Source: Ga0077548 sp035440445
GTDB taxonomy: Bacteria > Pseudomonadota > Alphaproteobacteria > Rhizobiales > Xanthobacteraceae
DNA length: 64,000 nucleotides
Reading direction: 5' to 3'
Assembly: GCA_035440445.1 (NCBI GenBank)
Contig: DAORMJ010000009.1
Location: forward strand, 62,001 to 126,000
The first letter of the stretch is position 1, and each line of letters starts with the position of its first letter. The notes under the pieces were generated by a model, which was not told the origin of the DNA, searched no databases, and saw only the letters and a list, made by a program, of their open reading frames with translations. A program made the position numbers and the translations under genes. Below are positions 6,548 to 15,815 of this stretch, one piece after another.

Positions 6548-7624
6548 ATGACGATGTACCCAAAATTCAAAGCAGCTGCCGTTCATGCTGCGCCTGTCTT
6601 TCTCGACAAGGCCGCAACAACGGAAAAGGCCGTCTCAATCATTCGGGAAGCGGCGGCCAATGGCGCAGAATTGATCGCCTTTCCTGAGACCTATATCCCG
6701 GCGTTTCCGGTATGGGCGGCACTTTGGGCGCCGATCAGGAACCATCGCTTCTTTGGGATGATGGCAGAGCAGTCGGTCGCCGCAAATGGTCCCGAAGTCA
6801 CTCGTATAAGGGAGGAGGCGCGCAGGCTGAACGTCGTCATCTCAATCGGTATCAGCGAGTTGTCGTCGGTCAGCGTTGGCGGCTTGTGGAACTCCAATCT
6901 GATCATCGGTGACGACGGCAATGTTCTCGTCCACCACCGCAAGCTGGTGCCGACCTTTTACGAGAAGCTGGTCTGGAGCAGCGGCGACGGCGCCGGCCTT
7001 CGCGTAGCCGAAACGCGCATCGGTAAGGTAGGAACGCTGATCTGCGGAGAGAATACGAACCCGCTGGCGCGCTACGCACTAATGGCGCAGGGCGAGCAGA
7101 TCCATATTTCAAGCTGGCCGCCGATCTGGCCGACAAGACCCCCCACCGATAAAGCCAACTTCAATAACGTCGCCGCCAACAGGATCAGGGCAAGTGCCCA
7201 TTCCTTCGAGGCGAAGGCATTCGGAATCGTGACAGCCGGCTTCATGGATCAGGCAATGCGCGACATGCTCGTCGATGTCGACGCCGGCATCGCAGAAACG
7301 CTGGATAAGTGTCCGCGCGCGGCATCTTTTTTTGTCGATCCAACCGGAGAGCAGATCAGCGAAATGCTCCAGGAATCCGAAGGCATTGTTTACGCCGACA
7401 TCGATGTCGAAAAGTGCGTCGAACCGAAGCAGTTTCACGACGTCGTCGGATATTACAATCGCTTCGACATATTCGATCTGACCGTGCATCGCGAGCGGCA
7501 GCGCCCCGTGACGTTCCGTGATTCATCTGAGCCCGGAACCGTATCTCAGTTTGATGCGGAGGAACAGAAATCGGGAAAATCCGAAGTTCGCCCCAACGGC
7601 CAAGGCCAAATGACCGGTCACTAA
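6548..7624 (+). CDS. Nitrilase (aliphatic nitrilase / cyanide-hydrolase branch)
   Basis: This 358-residue carbon-nitrogen hydrolase has the complete triad: Glu47 (FPETYIPAFPVW), Lys132 (HHRKLVPTFYEK) and Cys166 (TLICGENTNPLAR). The motif after the cysteine (GENTNPLARYAL, then HISSWPP) is that of true nitrilases and cyanide hydratases, not of amidase branches. It converts a nitrile to an acid plus ammonia. The start is set at ATG 6548, since upstream residues lack similarity; a second ATG two codons later is possible. The C-terminus extends about 50 residues beyond the core, as in oligomer-forming nitrilases. The gene is followed by an ABC uptake system and then malonyl-CoA decarboxylase and synthetase genes, which suggests a nitrile yielding malonate, for example cyanoacetate. 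Confidence 0.9.
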   Translation: MTMYPKFKAAAVHAAPVFLDKAATTEKAVSIIREAAANGAELIAFPETYIPAFPVWAALWAPIRNHRFFGMMAEQSVAANGPEVTRIREEARRLNVVISIGISELSSVSVGGLWNSNLIIGDDGNVLVHHRKLVPTFYEKLVWSSGDGAGLRVAETRIGKVGTLICGENTNPLARYALMAQGEQIHISSWPPIWPTRPPTDKANFNNVAANRIRASAHSFEAKAFGIVTAGFMDQAMRDMLVDVDAGIAETLDKCPRAASFFVDPTGEQISEMLQESEGIVYADIDVEKCVEPKQFHDVVGYYNRFDIFDLTVHRERQRPVTFRDSSEPGTVSQFDAEEQKSGKSEVRPNGQGQMTGH

Positions 7625-7660
7625 ATAGAAAATTCGGCAGGACAGAGAAAGCAGGAGCTG

Positions 7661-8983
7661 ATGATGAATTCCAAGTTGAAAAAATCGGGAATCGACTGTT
7701 CATGTGGAGCGATCCACGAGCCGACATGCGTCAATGCCGAAACTGCGATGAATGAAGCGGTCGAGAACGCGGTTATTCAAGCGGTCTTTCCGGACCTGCT
7801 TCAACGCCGGCAAGTATTGAAGGCTGTCGGCGCCGCGACATTGATGGCGGCGCTTGGTGACCTGTTGCCGTTGTCGACGCTGAAAGCGATCGCGCAGGAA
7901 AAGCCGAAGCTTGAGAAGATCAATATTAATGTCGGCTTTCTCGGAATTACCTGCGCGACCCCGCTCATCATGGGTGTGGAGCGCGGCATATTTGCGAAAA
8001 ACGGCCTGAAAGTTTCACTCCAGAAAATTCCCGGTATCGGTTTGATCCGGGACAAGATGTTGAACGGCGAACTCGATGTGTCGCAGCAAGTCATGCCAGT
8101 TGCGCTTGCCACAACCGCCGGCCTCGGCGGCAATGTAGTCCCGACCAAAGTTCTCACAATACTGAATCAGCATGGAAACTCGCTTGTTCTTGCAATGAAG
8201 CACAAGAACAACCGCGACCCGAAAAACTGGAAGGGATTTGTTTTTGCCGTTCCGTTCGAACAGTCGCACCAGACGCTACAGCTTAGATATTATGTGGCTG
8301 AGGCGGGATTAGATCCGGACAAGGATATCCAGTATCGCGTCGTGCCGCCGAGCGAATACGTCTCGAACCTTCGGGTCGGCAACATCGATGGCTTCTTCGG
8401 CGGTGAACCGGGAGGGCAGCGCGCCGTATTCGAGGGAGCGGGCTTTATTCACCTGCTTTCAAAGGAAATCTGGGAAGGCCATCCCTGCTGCAGCGTGACG
8501 GCGACCGATGCGTGGATTAAGCAGAACCCGAACACCTTCCTTGCCGTGTTCCGGTCCGTGGTTGAAGCCGGCCTTTGGTCGTCCAAGATTGAAAACAGAG
8601 ATGGCCTCGCGAAAATCCTCTCCGCTCCGAACTATCTGAATGCTCCGGAAGGCGTTATCGAGCAGGTTATCAAAGGCCGCTACGCTGACGGCCTTGGCAA
8701 TATCAAGGATGTCCCGGATCGCGTTAAGTTTGATCCGTTCCCGCATTATTCAATGGCCGTTTGGCTGTCGACGCAAATGCAGCGCTGGAACATGCTTCCT
8801 GCCGGCATCGATCACAAGCAGCTTGCGCAGCGCGTAATGCTCGCAACAGACGCGCAGAAGATCATGGCCGAGCAGGGGGTCAACGTGCCGGAACCGGGAT
8901 TCCGGAAGGAACGCATTTTGGGGAAGGACTTCGATTCCAATGAACCGGAAAAGTATCTCAATAGTCTCCCCCGCCGTGGCTGA
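7661..8983 (+). CDS. ABC transporter substrate-binding protein, NrtA/SsuA-like
   Basis: This 440-residue periplasmic binding protein belongs to the nitrate/sulfonate/cyanate class. A twin-arginine signal is visible at residues 49-70 (RRQVLKAVGAATLMAAL), unusually far from the N-terminus. The 48 residues before it contain cysteines in CSCGAIHEPTC, an extension also typical of NrtA/CmpA-like proteins. The mature part begins ININVGFLGITCATPLIMG and is the usual two-lobed fold. A GGAG ribosome site precedes the ATG. It follows the nitrilase by 36 bases and is followed by its permease with a 44-base overlap. The ligand is presumably a small anion. Given the operon, a nitrile acid such as cyanoacetate is my inference. 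Confidence 0.87.
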   Translation: MMNSKLKKSGIDCSCGAIHEPTCVNAETAMNEAVENAVIQAVFPDLLQRRQVLKAVGAATLMAALGDLLPLSTLKAIAQEKPKLEKININVGFLGITCATPLIMGVERGIFAKNGLKVSLQKIPGIGLIRDKMLNGELDVSQQVMPVALATTAGLGGNVVPTKVLTILNQHGNSLVLAMKHKNNRDPKNWKGFVFAVPFEQSHQTLQLRYYVAEAGLDPDKDIQYRVVPPSEYVSNLRVGNIDGFFGGEPGGQRAVFEGAGFIHLLSKEIWEGHPCCSVTATDAWIKQNPNTFLAVFRSVVEAGLWSSKIENRDGLAKILSAPNYLNAPEGVIEQVIKGRYADGLGNIKDVPDRVKFDPFPHYSMAVWLSTQMQRWNMLPAGIDHKQLAQRVMLATDAQKIMAEQGVNVPEPGFRKERILGKDFDSNEPEKYLNSLPRRG

Positions 8984-9860
8984 GCACCGCGAGAGTGATG
9001 GTGACGCGAAAGGGCTTCTGCTTTCTGTAGTAGGCGCTCCCTGGTTCCTTTCCGTCCTTATCTTCATCGTATTCATTGCCATTTGGCAGGTGCTCACCGC
9101 CGGTGTCGGAGGCGCGCCGGCAGAGGCTCTGTCCGAATATGACAAGCTGATGGGGAAGAATTCTCCCACGGCGGCGACGAGTACGATTCCTTCGCCCGGT
9201 GCTGTTCTCCAGCGTGGCCTTGAACTCGCTCGTACCGCGTTCGATACCTCCAACCCGAATAACGTCGGAATTATCATCCATCTGCTCTATTCCCTCGGAC
9301 GCGTTCTGTTGGGATACGCGATTGCCGTTGCCGTCGCGGTGCCTTTGGGCTTTGCTATCGGTTTGGTGCCCCGGCTCTACAAGGCGCTGAACCCGTTCAT
9401 CCAGATATTAAAGCCGGTATCACCGCTGGCATGGATGCCGCTCGCTCTTTACACGCTGAAAGATAGCAACGCGTCCGCGATCTTCATCATCTTTATATGT
9501 TCGCTGTGGCCGATGCTGATCAATACCGCGGTCGGTGCCGCAAGTGTCCGGCAGGATTGGGTGAACGTATCCCGCGTTCTCGGCCTGCCATGGCACACCA
9601 AGGTGCTGCGTATCGTGTTTCCGGCCTCCGTGCCGATGATTCTGACCGGCATGCGGATTTCCATCGGCATCGCTTGGTTCGTTATTGTCGCCGCCGAAAT
9701 GGTCGTCGGCCAGAATGGCATCGGCTACTTCATCTGGAACGAATGGAACAACCTCCAGATTTCCAGCATGATTGTCGCGATCGTTCTGATCGGCATCGTT
9801 GGCCTCGCGCTTGACCAGGCGCTTGCGAAAATTGCGACTTCTCTCAGCTTCCGGGAATAG
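8940..9860 (+). CDS. ABC transporter permease, SsuC/NrtB-like
   Basis: This 306-residue inner-membrane permease has a first hydrophobic segment near residues 36-55, a 50-residue polar loop, then at least five further membrane segments, and the cytoplasmic coupling loop around VSRVLGLPWHTKVLRIVFPASVP. It is of the binding-protein-dependent type found in nitrate, sulfonate and taurine importers. The ATG at 8940 overlaps the 3' end of the binding-protein gene by 44 bases, and a purine-rich GGAAGGA lies about 12 bases before it; a GTG at 8976 is an alternative start. It should dimerise in the membrane and pair with the ATPase that starts 3 bases after its stop. Confidence 0.87.
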   Translation: MNRKSISIVSPAVAEHRESDGDAKGLLLSVVGAPWFLSVLIFIVFIAIWQVLTAGVGGAPAEALSEYDKLMGKNSPTAATSTIPSPGAVLQRGLELARTAFDTSNPNNVGIIIHLLYSLGRVLLGYAIAVAVAVPLGFAIGLVPRLYKALNPFIQILKPVSPLAWMPLALYTLKDSNASAIFIIFICSLWPMLINTAVGAASVRQDWVNVSRVLGLPWHTKVLRIVFPASVPMILTGMRISIGIAWFVIVAAEMVVGQNGIGYFIWNEWNNLQISSMIVAIVLIGIVGLALDQALAKIATSLSFRE

Positions 9861-9862
9861 CC

Positions 9863-10651
9863 ATGGAACAGTATCTGCAAGTCCAGAACGTCTCGATGAC
9901 ATTTGCCGACAAGGGCCGCGAGTTTCATGCGCTCGATCAAATAAATCTGGCGGTGCGAAAAGGCGAGTTCGTCAGCCTGATCGGACATTCCGGTTGCGGA
10001 AAAAGTACGCTTCTGAACATGATCGCGGGACTGATCGTTCCGACGGCGGGGAGAATTACCTGCGCAGGCAAGGTCATCGCCGGGCCGGGACCGGATCGTG
10101 GCGTTGTATTCCAGAATCACTCCCTGCTGCCATGGATGACTTGCCACGAGAATGTCATGCTCGGCGTCAAGCAGGTATTCGGCGCCACGAAATCGGCGGC
10201 GGAGTTGCGGGCGAAAGTCGAGGCGGCCCTCGCCATGGTCCATCTGGATCACGCCTCCAGCAAGTATCCATACGAAATCTCCGGCGGAATGAAACAGCGG
10301 GTCGGAATTGCGCGCGCGCTGGCAATCGAGCCCAGCATCCTGCTGCTCGACGAGCCGTTCGGAGCCCTCGACGCGCTGACGCGAGCAAGTTTGCAAGACG
10401 AGCTAATTCGGATCGTGAGCGAAACCCATTCTACCGTGGTCATGGTTACGCACGATGTCGATGAAGCGATTCTGCTCAGCGATCGGATCGTTATGCTGAC
10501 AAACGGGCCCGCCGCGCGAATTGGCGATGTGCTGGATGTGAATATTCCGAGACCGCGCGATCGTATCGAAATTGCCAAGACTGCGGAGTATGGCGAGTGC
10601 CGCCGCCGTCTGCTGGAGTTCTTGTATCTCAAGCAACGCAAGGCCGCTTGA
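9863..10651 (+). CDS. ABC transporter ATPase, SsuB/NrtD-like
   Basis: This 262-residue ATP-binding subunit has Walker A GHSGCGKST at 41-49, signature ISGGMKQRV near 134, Walker B ILLLDEPFGALD near 156 and a switch histidine in VTHDVDEA. It is complete and intact, in contrast to the frameshifted homologue at 62.2-62.9 kb. It powers import through the permease encoded immediately upstream. Its stop codon sits inside a strong hairpin (10634-10665), which may limit read-through into the malonyl-CoA genes or mark the end of one transcript. Confidence 0.9.
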   Translation: MEQYLQVQNVSMTFADKGREFHALDQINLAVRKGEFVSLIGHSGCGKSTLLNMIAGLIVPTAGRITCAGKVIAGPGPDRGVVFQNHSLLPWMTCHENVMLGVKQVFGATKSAAELRAKVEAALAMVHLDHASSKYPYEISGGMKQRVGIARALAIEPSILLLDEPFGALDALTRASLQDELIRIVSETHSTVVMVTHDVDEAILLSDRIVMLTNGPAARIGDVLDVNIPRPRDRIEIAKTAEYGECRRRLLEFLYLKQRKAA

Positions 10652-10665
10652 TCGGTCTTGCGTTG
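10634..10665 (+). terminator. Hairpin across the end of the ATPase gene
   Basis: The arms are CAACGCAAGGCC (10634-10645) and GGTCTTGCGTTG (10654-10665), 12 pairs with one G-U and an 8-base loop. No run of T follows, so it may be a transcript-end stabiliser or an attenuator, not a simple intrinsic terminator. Confidence 0.45.
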
Positions 10666-10752
10666 TTGCAGGGGCTATTGCGTCTTTCCGGGGCTGCCAC
10701 GCCACTTTAAAACTGACATCTTGCTGAAGATGGGTTTTGAAGAGGGTGCATT

Positions 10753-12123
10753 TTGAAGTACAAAAACTTTCTTCGCGGCCTGCTCGATAGCATCACCATT
10801 CGCAAGCCGCTGTTCAAACTGCCGGACATGATGGCCGTGCGAGCGGAATGCTCGGTGGCCGATATAGAAACGCTTGCTTGGGAGCTTCTTTCCGGTAGGG
10901 GCGAAGCGTCCGGTGTCGCGCGAGCGGCTTTCCTGCTGAAGTGTTACGAGCAAGCAACCGGGGAACGCCGCCTCGCGTTTCTGCTGGCGCTGGCTGATCG
11001 ATTCGGCCCAGACCCCGAACAAGCGCAACTTGTAATTGCCGCGCTTCAAAACGGCGCGTCGATGGAAGCGTTGTCGAAAACCCTGCCGAAGCTAGAGCCT
11101 AGGCGACAAGAACTGATTCGCAGGCTCAATCTGGCTCCGGGAGGAACCGAGGCGCTGGTCCGAATTAGGCAGGACGTGCTCGAACATCTGCCGCAATGGC
11201 CAGTGTTGGAAGCGCTAGATGACGACTTCAAGCACTTGTTTTCCTCGTGGTTCAATCGCGGCTTCTTAGTTTTACGCAGGATTGACTGGAGCACTCCCGC
11301 CGAAATCCTGGAGAAGCTGATCCGTTATGAAGCGGTCCATGCAATCCGCAGTTGGGACGATCTTCGCGGCAGGACGAGCCCGATTGATCGCCGTTGCTTT
11401 GCGTTTTTTCATCCGGCGCTTCCGAGCGAGCCATTGATCTTCGTAGAGGTCGCGCTGACCCGGCAGGTCCCGTCGGCAATTGCCCCGCTGATTGAAGTGC
11501 CGCGTACGGCGATTGATCCCGTGGAGGCGACCACTGCGGTCTTCTATTCCATATCGAGCTGCCAGATGGGTCTCGCGGGTATCTCGTTCGGTAATTTCCT
11601 GATCAAGCAGGTCGTTGAAGACTTGCGTTCCGAATTCCCGAGCCTTGAAACATTCGTAACCCTGTCGCCGGTCCCGGCATTCGCAAAATGGACCGCTTCC
11701 GATGCTGGCCGTTCGATGCTTACCAAACGCGGGGTCGACGTCGACCAGCTTCTCTCGCAGCTTACCGAAAACTGCAGGACGGAACTGGCGTCGGCATCAG
11801 CCGAACTGAGAGAGATGCTCGAACGCGCAGCTGCGGTTTTTATGATCGAGGCAAAGACTCCCAGCGGCCGGCCGATCGATCCTGTTGCGCGATTTCATCT
11901 CGGAAATGGCGCTCGGCTCGAGCGCCTGAACCTATTCGCTGATCTGTCCCAAAACGGCCTTCGGCAGTCCCATGGGCTGATGGCGAATTACAGATACATT
12001 CTGAAAGACATTGAGCGAAACCACGAAGCCTTTGCTGAAAAGGAAACTGTCGTTGCTGCACCAAATGTTCTCGCACTCCTGAAGGCAGATGTCGTGCCGC
12101 AACGGAAGCAGGCCAGGGCATGA
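10753..12123 (+). CDS. matA: Malonyl-CoA decarboxylase
   Basis: This 456-residue protein of the malonyl-CoA decarboxylase family converts malonyl-CoA to acetyl-CoA and CO2. The helical N-terminal domain covers about residues 1-175 and the acetyltransferase-like catalytic domain follows. Family hallmarks are FYSISSCQMGLAGISFG (264-280), whose serine lies at the active site, and ARFHLGNGARLERLN with the catalytic histidine at 382. The start is a TTG at 10753 with GAGGG upstream; no ATG fits the family's N-terminus. Its TGA overlaps the ATG of the malonyl-CoA synthetase gene (ATGA, 12120-12123), so the two are coupled as in matAB operons. Here a nitrilase and importer replace the usual malonate carrier MatC. 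Confidence 0.9.
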   Translation: MKYKNFLRGLLDSITIRKPLFKLPDMMAVRAECSVADIETLAWELLSGRGEASGVARAAFLLKCYEQATGERRLAFLLALADRFGPDPEQAQLVIAALQNGASMEALSKTLPKLEPRRQELIRRLNLAPGGTEALVRIRQDVLEHLPQWPVLEALDDDFKHLFSSWFNRGFLVLRRIDWSTPAEILEKLIRYEAVHAIRSWDDLRGRTSPIDRRCFAFFHPALPSEPLIFVEVALTRQVPSAIAPLIEVPRTAIDPVEATTAVFYSISSCQMGLAGISFGNFLIKQVVEDLRSEFPSLETFVTLSPVPAFAKWTASDAGRSMLTKRGVDVDQLLSQLTENCRTELASASAELREMLERAAAVFMIEAKTPSGRPIDPVARFHLGNGARLERLNLFADLSQNGLRQSHGLMANYRYILKDIERNHEAFAEKETVVAAPNVLALLKADVVPQRKQARA

Positions 12124-13637
12124 AGATGATATTACCCGACACAGGAAACTTCGCGACCTGGGCGCTGGAGCGTGATCCCTCTTCGATCTTTGTAAGAACG
12201 GATGAGGGAAGGGCCTATACCTATGGTGAAACCGCCTCGGAGACTGCGCGCTATGCCGCGCTGCTCAAGGAACTGGGCGTCAAACCCGGTGATCGCATTC
12301 TGGTGCAGGTCGAGAAATGTGTGGAAGTGATTTTTCTCTATCTGGGCTGTCTCCGGGCAGGCGCGGTCTTCTTGCCGTTGAACAATAGCTACACGAGCGC
12401 CGAGCTCGACTATTTCATCGGCGACGCAAGGCCATGCGTTATCGTTGCGGGCCCGGGCGATACGGCGATCTCGGAGCTGGCGAAAAAGCACTGCATAAGA
12501 AACTATCTGACGCTTGGGCCGAACCACAAAGGCAGTTTGCTCGAACAGATCTCGCTGGCATTCTCCGGCCGGTCGTTTCTTGATTGCGTCTGCGAAGATG
12601 GTGATCTGGCTGCGATCGTCTATACCTCGGGAACGACCGGCCGTTCCAAGGGTGCAATGATCACCCACGGAAATCTCAGATCGAACGCGGTATCACTTTC
12701 CGAAATCTGGAGGTTTTCCTCTGCCGACACCCTGCTTCACGCATTGCCGCTATTTCACATTCATGGGCTTTTCGTCGCCACCAATGTCGTGATGGCGGCG
12801 GGCGCGTCGATGAAGTTGCTGAACGCATTCAACGCGGACCGCGTTCTGGACCAGATGTCCAACGCCACGGTGATGATGGGGGTACCGACATTTTATACGC
12901 GGCTACTCCAGCATCCGGCGCTGGAGCGCTCGAAACTCGCTCATATGCGGTTGTTCGTCTCCGGCTCCGCGCCTCTCCTGGCGGAAACCCATCTTGCTTG
13001 GACGGAGCGGACCGGTCACGAGATTGTCGAGCGATATGGAATGACGGAGACGGGTATCATCTCGTCATGTTCCTACGATGGTCCGCGCGTGCCTGGCACG
13101 GTTGGTTGCGCGCTGCCGGGTACGACGATCCGCATCACGCGTGAAGGAAACGAGGTTCCGGCCGAAGAGATCGGAATGATCGAGGTCAAGGGACCTGGGG
13201 TATTCAAGGGCTATTGGCAGATGCCCGAGAAGACCGCAGCAGAATTCACGGCAGACGGCTTTTTCGTGACCGGCGATCTCGGCAGAAAAGCCAAGGACGG
13301 GACATTGCAGATTGTCGGTCGTGATAAGGACCTCGTGATCTCCGGCGGCTTTAACATCTATCCCAAGGAAATCGAAACCGAACTCGATCAACTGCCCGGC
13401 GTCGTGGAATCCGCGGTGATCGGCGTGCCGCACCCGGACTTCGGCGAAGGGTTGACTGCGGTAATCGTGGGAGCAGCCAGCGAGAAGGATGTGATCGCGG
13501 GCCTCAATGGAACGCTCGCGAAGTTCAAGATTCCAAAGCGGGTTCTTGTAGTCGACGAATTGCCTAGAAACGCCATGGGCAAGGTGCAAAAGAACGTACT
13601 GCGAGACCGCTATAGCCGGTTGTTTCAGCCGCAATAG
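12120..13637 (+). CDS. matB: Malonyl-CoA synthetase (malonate-CoA ligase)
   Basis: This 505-residue acyl-adenylate-forming ligase makes malonyl-CoA from malonate, CoA and ATP. The AMP-binding signature YTSGTTGRSKGAM lies near residue 170, ALPLFHIHGLFV near 209 is characteristic of MatB-like ligases, and RLFVSGSAPL, YGMTET and the hinge GRDKDLVISGGFNIYP follow. The catalytic lysine is in PRNAMGKVQKN close to the C-terminus. Its start overlaps the decarboxylase stop, and the pair would turn free malonate into acetyl-CoA. The match to malonyl-CoA synthetase over other short-chain ligases rests on this pairing and on the sequence near the substrate pocket. Confidence 0.88.
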   Translation: MKMILPDTGNFATWALERDPSSIFVRTDEGRAYTYGETASETARYAALLKELGVKPGDRILVQVEKCVEVIFLYLGCLRAGAVFLPLNNSYTSAELDYFIGDARPCVIVAGPGDTAISELAKKHCIRNYLTLGPNHKGSLLEQISLAFSGRSFLDCVCEDGDLAAIVYTSGTTGRSKGAMITHGNLRSNAVSLSEIWRFSSADTLLHALPLFHIHGLFVATNVVMAAGASMKLLNAFNADRVLDQMSNATVMMGVPTFYTRLLQHPALERSKLAHMRLFVSGSAPLLAETHLAWTERTGHEIVERYGMTETGIISSCSYDGPRVPGTVGCALPGTTIRITREGNEVPAEEIGMIEVKGPGVFKGYWQMPEKTAAEFTADGFFVTGDLGRKAKDGTLQIVGRDKDLVISGGFNIYPKEIETELDQLPGVVESAVIGVPHPDFGEGLTAVIVGAASEKDVIAGLNGTLAKFKIPKRVLVVDELPRNAMGKVQKNVLRDRYSRLFQPQ

Positions 13638-13678
13638 CGGCGCACGCGGCGGGGTTGAAAAAAGCATCTCTGGAATAG

Positions 13679-14637
13679 ATGATGGACAACGTTGCGGGAA
13701 ATTCGTGCGAAGTCGGGGCGTCTGTCTTGTTCAATTGGAACGATCTTGTCTTCTTTCTGGAGCTGGCCCGCCAGAGCAGACTTGCACCCGCTGCCAAGAG
13801 ATTGAAAGTCGATCACACGACGGTCAGCCGCCGCGTTGCTGAATTGGAGAAGGATCTCTCGGTAAAGCTTTTCAATCGCAAACCAGACGGGTTTGTGCTT
13901 ACGGATGAGGGCCATCGCCTCTTTTTGATCGCAGAGAAAATCGAGCAGGAAGCGCTCTCGATCCAACCAGCGTTAGGTGGACAACAATCCGCCGCGACGG
14001 GCCGCGTGCGGGTTGCGACGATGGAGGGGATCGGCGCGTTCTATCTCGCAGAAAAATTTGCCGAGTTGACGGCTCGCGAGCCGGGAATTCTCATTGAGTT
14101 GGTAACTGCAAGCCATCTCATCAACCTCACGAAGCGCGAGGCGGATATTTTCCTTAGCTTCGTCAAGCCCGATGGCCAGAGGCTTGTCGTCAAGCAGCTC
14201 GGTAGCTTCAGGCTGGCGCTCTATGCCAGCGCTGACTACCTGGAACGCTATGGTATGCCCGCCACAAGGGATGCATTGGCCGAGCATTCATTCGTCGACT
14301 ATGTGGAAGACCTCGTCGCGATACAGCATGTTCACTGGCTGTTGGATGTGCTCGAGCCCTCGAAGGTGACATTTCGGTCTTCAAGTATGCATGCGCAACA
14401 GAACGCCGTCGCGGCTGGTGTCGGCATCGGGCNNNNNNNNNNNNCGGGCTGCTGCCGCTGTTCTCGGCAAAACGAAATCCAAAACTCGTTCCCGTCCTGC
14501 CCGACGAAGTGAAAGTTTATCGTCAGGCATTTCTTTCGGTACACGAAGACCTTGAGTTTCAGGGGCGCGTGAAGCCGGTTATCAAGCATCTGAGTGCGAT
14601 ATTTGAGAAAGATCACCAGTTTTTGAATAGTTTCTGA
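13679..14637 (+). CDS. LysR-family regulator, interrupted by an N run
   Basis: This LysR-type transcription factor starts at ATG 13679. A winged helix-turn-helix spans about residues 18-80 (FLELARQSRLAPAAKRLKVDHTTVSRRVAELE), followed by the effector-binding domain. Twelve Ns (14433-14444) interrupt it, and the family-like C-terminus (GLLPLFSAKRNPKLVPVLPDE onward) resumes in another frame and ends at the TGA 14635-14637. The Ns therefore probably replace a different number of bases, and the gene is likely intact in the genome. It is on the same strand as the nitrilase-mat cluster, 41 bases behind matB, and is its likely regulator. The coinducer could be malonate or the nitrile; this is inference. 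Confidence 0.8.
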
Positions 14638-15064
14638 TGTCGCGACCTTAGGCCAATACTAATTGGTTTTTAGGTCTTTATAACAAGTCACAAATTTTTT
14701 CGCGCATTCAGCAAAACTAATTGATTGGCCAGAAACTCAATCCCGTTCTTGGATTCCAATGCTAAGAATCTCTTCAAGCGGCGGGTACAAGTCCGTTCGG
14801 GCACACCGAACTGTCGTCTTATAATACCGTCGGAGGGGCAGTTTCTTCGGAATGAGCGTTGAAAAGATTGGCTTCTCTAACAACTCTTGAGCTGTTGGTC
14901 GCAGGTTCGATTCCTGCAGGGGTCGCCAAGGTTTTCAATAGCTTATCAGTCTTTCAGCCGCATCTTTCCGACAGGATTTGGAAATGTGCTGTTGGCTACC
15001 GAAAAGGAGCATCCATTACTCGGCGTTCACTTGCTGCCTCTTGTCGAAAGTCCGTCAGGTTCAA
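14638..15064. other. Intergenic region with a tRNA remnant
   Basis: Apart from the tRNA 3' half at 14884-14928, this AT-richer stretch has no supported gene. The short plus-strand frames around 14859-15233 run through the tRNA remnant and read like non-coding sequence. The boundary between the malonate cluster and the next operon falls here. Confidence 0.5.
14884..14928 (+). repeat. 3' half of a second, different tRNA
   Basis: CTCTTGA (loop-like), then GCTGT, variable loop TGGTC, T-arm GCAGG-TTCGATT-CCTGC, acceptor strand AGGGGTC, G and CCA. There is no matching 5' half upstream. If the loop is read as written the anticodon would be CTT (Lys), but the G after it is unusual, so I leave the identity open. 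It looks like another attachment-site remnant. Confidence 0.65.
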
Positions 15065-15814
15065 ATGCGTAAGAATTCCAAACCGGAAGCAAGCGATGAC
15101 CGATCCTCGGCAATCTATCGGGCGCTTCGTCACGCGATTATGGAGCAGGGCCTGGCACCCGGTGCGAAACTTCCGGAAGATACGATTGGAGAACAATTCG
15201 GAGTTAGCCGGACCATTGTGCGTCATGTTCTAGCGCGCCTCGCTGCGGAAGGCCTCGTCGATTTGCGCCGCAATCACGGGGCGACCGTTGCAACTCCAAG
15301 CTGGGACGAGGCACGCGACACGTTCGATGTGCGTGTGGCGGTCGAGGAGAGAGTGGTTTCTCGTCTCGCCGGAAAACTCACGAAGGGGCAAATCGAAAAG
15401 CTGAAGGCGCATGTAACGGCCGAGGAAGCGGCAAAAGGACGTAACGAACCGCTTTCAATCCGGCTCGCCAGTGAATTTCACATTCTGCTGGCCGAAATGA
15501 CGGGCAGCGCCGTCTTTTCCCGGCACGTCAACGAACTCGCTTCTCGCTGTGGTTTGTTGCTTGCTCTCTACGGGCGGCCGCATTCGTCCGATTGCGCAGT
15601 GACCGAGCACCGCGACATCATCAATGCACTCATAAAAGGAGATAGCGCACGCGCAAGAGCTGTGATGACGAGCCATCTTGACGCGGTGACCGCGCGCGCC
15701 GTTATTCCCAGTGCGGCCAATGGAGACCGCGACTTGAAGAAGGTGCTTGCGCGCTATGCTGCTAACGGACGCGCGCCGGCAAAAGGCAAGCGTACCGGCA
15801 AGAGAGCCGAGTAA
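15065..15814 (+). CDS. GntR-family regulator (FCD subfamily)
   Basis: This 249-residue transcription factor has a GntR winged helix at about residues 15-80 (IYRALRHAIMEQGLAPGAKL, then FGVSRTIVRHVLARLAAEGLV) and an all-helical FCD effector domain after it. Histidines in ASEFHILLAEM and TEHRDIINAL are at the positions that bind a metal in many FCD proteins. The C-terminal tail is basic. The start is ATG 15065, as upstream residues do not fit. It ends one base from the convergent SnoaL-like gene. A perfect 22-bp palindrome at 16328-16349, in the divergent promoter of that gene and the ABC operon, is the natural candidate operator. Ligand unknown. Confidence 0.85.
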   Translation: MRKNSKPEASDDRSSAIYRALRHAIMEQGLAPGAKLPEDTIGEQFGVSRTIVRHVLARLAAEGLVDLRRNHGATVATPSWDEARDTFDVRVAVEERVVSRLAGKLTKGQIEKLKAHVTAEEAAKGRNEPLSIRLASEFHILLAEMTGSAVFSRHVNELASRCGLLLALYGRPHSSDCAVTEHRDIINALIKGDSARARAVMTSHLDAVTARAVIPSAANGDRDLKKVLARYAANGRAPAKGKRTGKRAE

Positions 15815-15815
15815 T

